Part shown: piece by piece, positions 5,200-7,399 of the stretch
Layout of the letters: each line of letters opens with the position of its first letter
Numbering within the stretch: the stretch's first letter is position 1
Assembly (NCBI GenBank): GCA_030684415.1
Contig: JAUXNL010000451.1
Location: forward strand, 1 to 7,399
Reading direction: 5' to 3'
DNA: 7,399 nt
DNA from: Moraxellaceae bacterium
GTDB lineage: Bacteria; Pseudomonadota; Gammaproteobacteria; Pseudomonadales; Moraxellaceae
Position numbers and translations under genes: made by a program
The notes under the pieces: generated by a model
Seen by the model: the letters and a program-made list of their open reading frames with translations, nothing else
What the model was told of the DNA's origin: nothing
The model's database searches: none

Positions 5200-7206
5200 G
5201 TGACTGATCTGAATCCCCGCCAGCGCGAAGCCGTCCGCCATATCAGCGGGCCCTTGCTCGTGCTCGCGGGTGCCGGTTCCGGCAAAACGTCGGTGATTAC
5301 GCAGAAGATTGCCTACCTGATTCAGGAGTGCGGCATTTCGGCGGCAAAGATTGTGGCTGTCACGTTTACCAACAAAGCCGCGCGCGAAATGAAAGCGCGT
5401 GCCGGCAAGCTGGTGCAGGGCGCGGAAGCGCGCGGGCTCACGGTCTCTACCTTTCATAATCTGGGGCTCAATATCCTGCGCCGCGAAATGGCGCATTTCG
5501 GGCTCAAGAGTGGCTTCTCCATTTTTGATGCCGAAGATTCGCGCAGCTTGATCGGCGAGCTGCTGCATCAGGAAAACGCCAGCGACAAGATTGATTTGAT
5601 CCGCAATCTGGTGTCGTCGTTCAAGAACGACCTGATCTCGCCAGAAGAAGCCGTGAGCCGCGCCGAGAACGAAGGTGAATTGCTCGCGGCCAAAATCTAC
5701 GAGGTGTACAACCGCCACCTGCGCGCTTACAACGCGGTGGATTTTGACGACCTGATCCTGCTGCCCACTACCGGCTTTCGCGACAACCGCGAACTGCGCG
5801 AACGCTGGCAAAACCGTGTGCACTATCTGCTGGTGGATGAATACCAGGACACCAACTCGGCGCAGTACCTGCTGGTGAAGTTGCTGGTGGGCTCGCGCGG
5901 CGCGCTCACCGCCGTGGGTGACGACGACCAGTCGATTTATGCCTGGCGTGGTGCGCGCCCGGAAAATCTGGTGGAGCTGACCAAGGACTTTCCGGCGCTC
6001 ACCGTGGTCAAGCTGGAACAGAATTACCGCTCCACCGGCCGCATCCTGAAAGCGGCCAACACGGTGATTGCCAACAATCCGCATGTGTTCGAAAAGAAGC
6101 TCTGGAGCCAGATGGGTATGGGCGATCCCATCCGCATCCTGAGCTGCCCGAACGAAGACGGCGAAGCCGAGCGTGTGGCCACCGACATCCTCAATCACAA
6201 GATGGTGCATCGCACGGAGTTCCGGGATTACGCCGTGCTCTATCGTGGCAATTTCCAGTCACGCCTGGTCGAAACCAAGCTGCGCGAGCTGCAGATTCCA
6301 TACAAGGTGTCGGGCGGGCAGTCGTTTTTTTCACGCGCTGAAATAAAAGATGTGATGGCCTACCTGCGCCTCATCATCAATCCCGATGACGACAACGCCT
6401 TCTTGCGTATCGTCAACACGCCCAAGCGCGAAATCGGGCCATCGACACTGGAAAAGCTCGGCAGTTATGCACAGCAGCGCGGCTGCTCCATGTTTGCCGC
6501 TTGCGATGAAATGGGCCTTGGCCTGCACCTGAACGAGCGCCAGTTGGGCAACTTGCAAGAATTTCACCGCTGGCTCATGGAGACGGCGCGGGAAGTGGTG
6601 GAGGGCGACAGCCTGAACGCCATCCGCCAGATGCTGATTGATGTCGGCTACGACGATTATCTGCGCGACGACTCCGGTACACCGGCCGTGGCCGAAAAGC
6701 GTATCGAGAATGTGCAGACGTTTCTGGGCAGCATCCAGAAAATGGCCGACAAGCAGGACGACGAAGACGACAAGAATATCGAGACCGTCATCCGCAAGCT
6801 GGTGCTCATGGACATTCTGGAGCAGCAGGCCGAGGAGGACGACAGCGACCGCGTGCAACTGATGACGCTGCACGCGGCCAAGGGCCTCGAATTTCCGCAC
6901 ACCTACATCATGGGGCTGGAAGAGGATCTGTTGCCGCACCGCAATTCGATTGAGGCCGAGACCATCGAGGAAGAGCGCCGGCTCATGTATGTGGGCATCA
7001 CGCGTGCGCGCAAAACACTCACGCTCACCCATGCATTGCGCCGCAAGCAGGGGGGCGAGGTGATGCCGACCACCCCGAGCCGCTTTCTGGAAGAATTGCC
7101 GGCGGACGACCTGGAATGGGAAGGCCGCACCAGCAACAAGACGCCCGAGCAGAAGCAGGCGCTGGGCCATGCCCATCTCGCCGGCCTGCGCGACATGTTC
7201 AAGTAA
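5200..7206 (+). CDS. rep: ATP-dependent DNA helicase Rep (superfamily 1A, UvrD/Rep type)
   Basis: A 3'-5' translocating DNA helicase that helps replication forks pass protein-bound DNA and restarts stalled forks. In E. coli it associates with the DnaB replicative helicase. The 668 residues compare with about 673 in E. coli Rep and align by eye along the full length. Motifs in order are: Walker A AGAGSGKT at 23-30; Ia TFTNKAAREM at 55-64; II DEYQD at 213-217; III VGDDDQSIYAWRGA at 239-252; IV LEQNYRS at 272-278; V LMTLHAAKGLEFP around 553; VI EERRLMYVGITRA around 590. Rep-specific rather than UvrD-like text includes NPDDDNAFLRIVNTPKREIGP and PSRFLEELPADDL. A very acidic stretch (KQDDEDDKN) lies near residue 521. 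The start is GTG at 5200 with GGAAG six bases upstream, giving MTDLNPRQREAV. The gene is complete and in frame, and is probably monocistronic. No intrinsic terminator is visible after the TAA. Confidence 0.96.
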   Translation: MTDLNPRQREAVRHISGPLLVLAGAGSGKTSVITQKIAYLIQECGISAAKIVAVTFTNKAAREMKARAGKLVQGAEARGLTVSTFHNLGLNILRREMAHFGLKSGFSIFDAEDSRSLIGELLHQENASDKIDLIRNLVSSFKNDLISPEEAVSRAENEGELLAAKIYEVYNRHLRAYNAVDFDDLILLPTTGFRDNRELRERWQNRVHYLLVDEYQDTNSAQYLLVKLLVGSRGALTAVGDDDQSIYAWRGARPENLVELTKDFPALTVVKLEQNYRSTGRILKAANTVIANNPHVFEKKLWSQMGMGDPIRILSCPNEDGEAERVATDILNHKMVHRTEFRDYAVLYRGNFQSRLVETKLRELQIPYKVSGGQSFFSRAEIKDVMAYLRLIINPDDDNAFLRIVNTPKREIGPSTLEKLGSYAQQRGCSMFAACDEMGLGLHLNERQLGNLQEFHRWLMETAREVVEGDSLNAIRQMLIDVGYDDYLRDDSGTPAVAEKRIENVQTFLGSIQKMADKQDDEDDKNIETVIRKLVLMDILEQQAEEDDSDRVQLMTLHAAKGLEFPHTYIMGLEEDLLPHRNSIEAETIEEERRLMYVGITRARKTLTLTHALRRKQGGEVMPTTPSRFLEELPADDLEWEGRTSNKTPEQKQALGHAHLAGLRDMFK

Positions 7207-7399
7207 CGGCGCGGGCCGGGCTCGCACAATACCGTGCTGCCCACGGATGCGCCGCTGGACCCTCTGCGCGCGTCCCTTCCCTTCACTCCCTTCGACAATG
7301 GCTCTCCTGTGCTTGTCCTGCAGGGGCTCACGTTGTCCATCGACGTTGTCTGATAGGACCGTCCTGCGCGGGTGGCGCGCAATGACTCGGCCGGTTGTC
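7207..7399. other. Region downstream of rep, no supported gene
   Basis: No open frame here shows recognisable protein sequence. The only structure seen is a 6-bp hairpin TGCGCG/CGCGCA (7365-7381, loop GGTGG) with no T-run. An ATG at 7382 follows it immediately and opens a frame to the window edge (MTRPVV). It could be the start of the next gene, but 18 bases and a poor ribosome site are not enough to call it. Confidence 0.4.

Noticed and set aside
4854..5285. Minus-strand 143-codon frame across the pre-rep intergenic region
   Set aside because: It overlaps the rep start, runs through the leftward terminator hairpin, has no convincing ribosome site and shows no protein-like pattern.
5152..7227. 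Minus-strand open frames of about 352 and 298 codons opposite rep
   Set aside because: Rep is complete with all SF1 motifs on the plus strand; the antisense frames have no support.
7116..7385. Plus-strand 89-codon frame overlapping the rep 3' end
   Set aside because: It lies out of frame within rep for its first third, has no ribosome site and its product resembles no family.

Overview
The window is GC-rich, chromosome-like DNA, most plausibly from a betaproteobacterium or a related gammaproteobacterium. This is inferred from an E. coli-like class 1 fructose-1,6-bisphosphatase, an E. coli-like Rep helicase and consensus Shine-Dalgarno and sigma-70 signals. The genus cannot be settled by eye. 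There is no sign of phage, insertion sequence, CRISPR array, tRNA or rRNA.

Layout, left to right: (1) the N-terminal two thirds of fbp (1-623, minus strand), cut by the window edge, with a good sigma-70 promoter just upstream. (2) An AraC-family regulator with an arabinose-binding-type sensor domain (780-1829, minus). (3) A 220-bp divergent intergenic region with two clean inverted repeats. (4) Three consecutive plus-strand paralogues of the uncharacterised 'predicted metal-dependent hydrolase' family (PF10118/COG3687): 2050-2874, 3025-3912 and 3909-4760. The second and third overlap by ATGA. The first is separated from them by 150 bp containing a long imperfect hairpin. (5) A 439-bp non-coding stretch with a strong intrinsic terminator for the paralogue cluster, a second hairpin-plus-T-tract terminator pointing left, and a possible small RNA on the minus strand. 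(6) rep, a complete superfamily 1A DNA helicase (5200-7206, plus). (7) 193 bp of downstream sequence with no gene I can support.

The accessory part is the AraC regulator plus the triplet. All three paralogues keep one arrangement: a lone Glu, an ExxH, a lone Glu and a second ExxH. That is the ligand pattern of ferritin-like di-iron carboxylate four-helix bundles, so 'hydrolase' may be the wrong word and an O2-activating or oxidase/oxygenase-type di-iron protein is a reasonable alternative. The AraC protein, transcribed divergently, is the natural candidate regulator. fbp and rep are ordinary housekeeping flanks.
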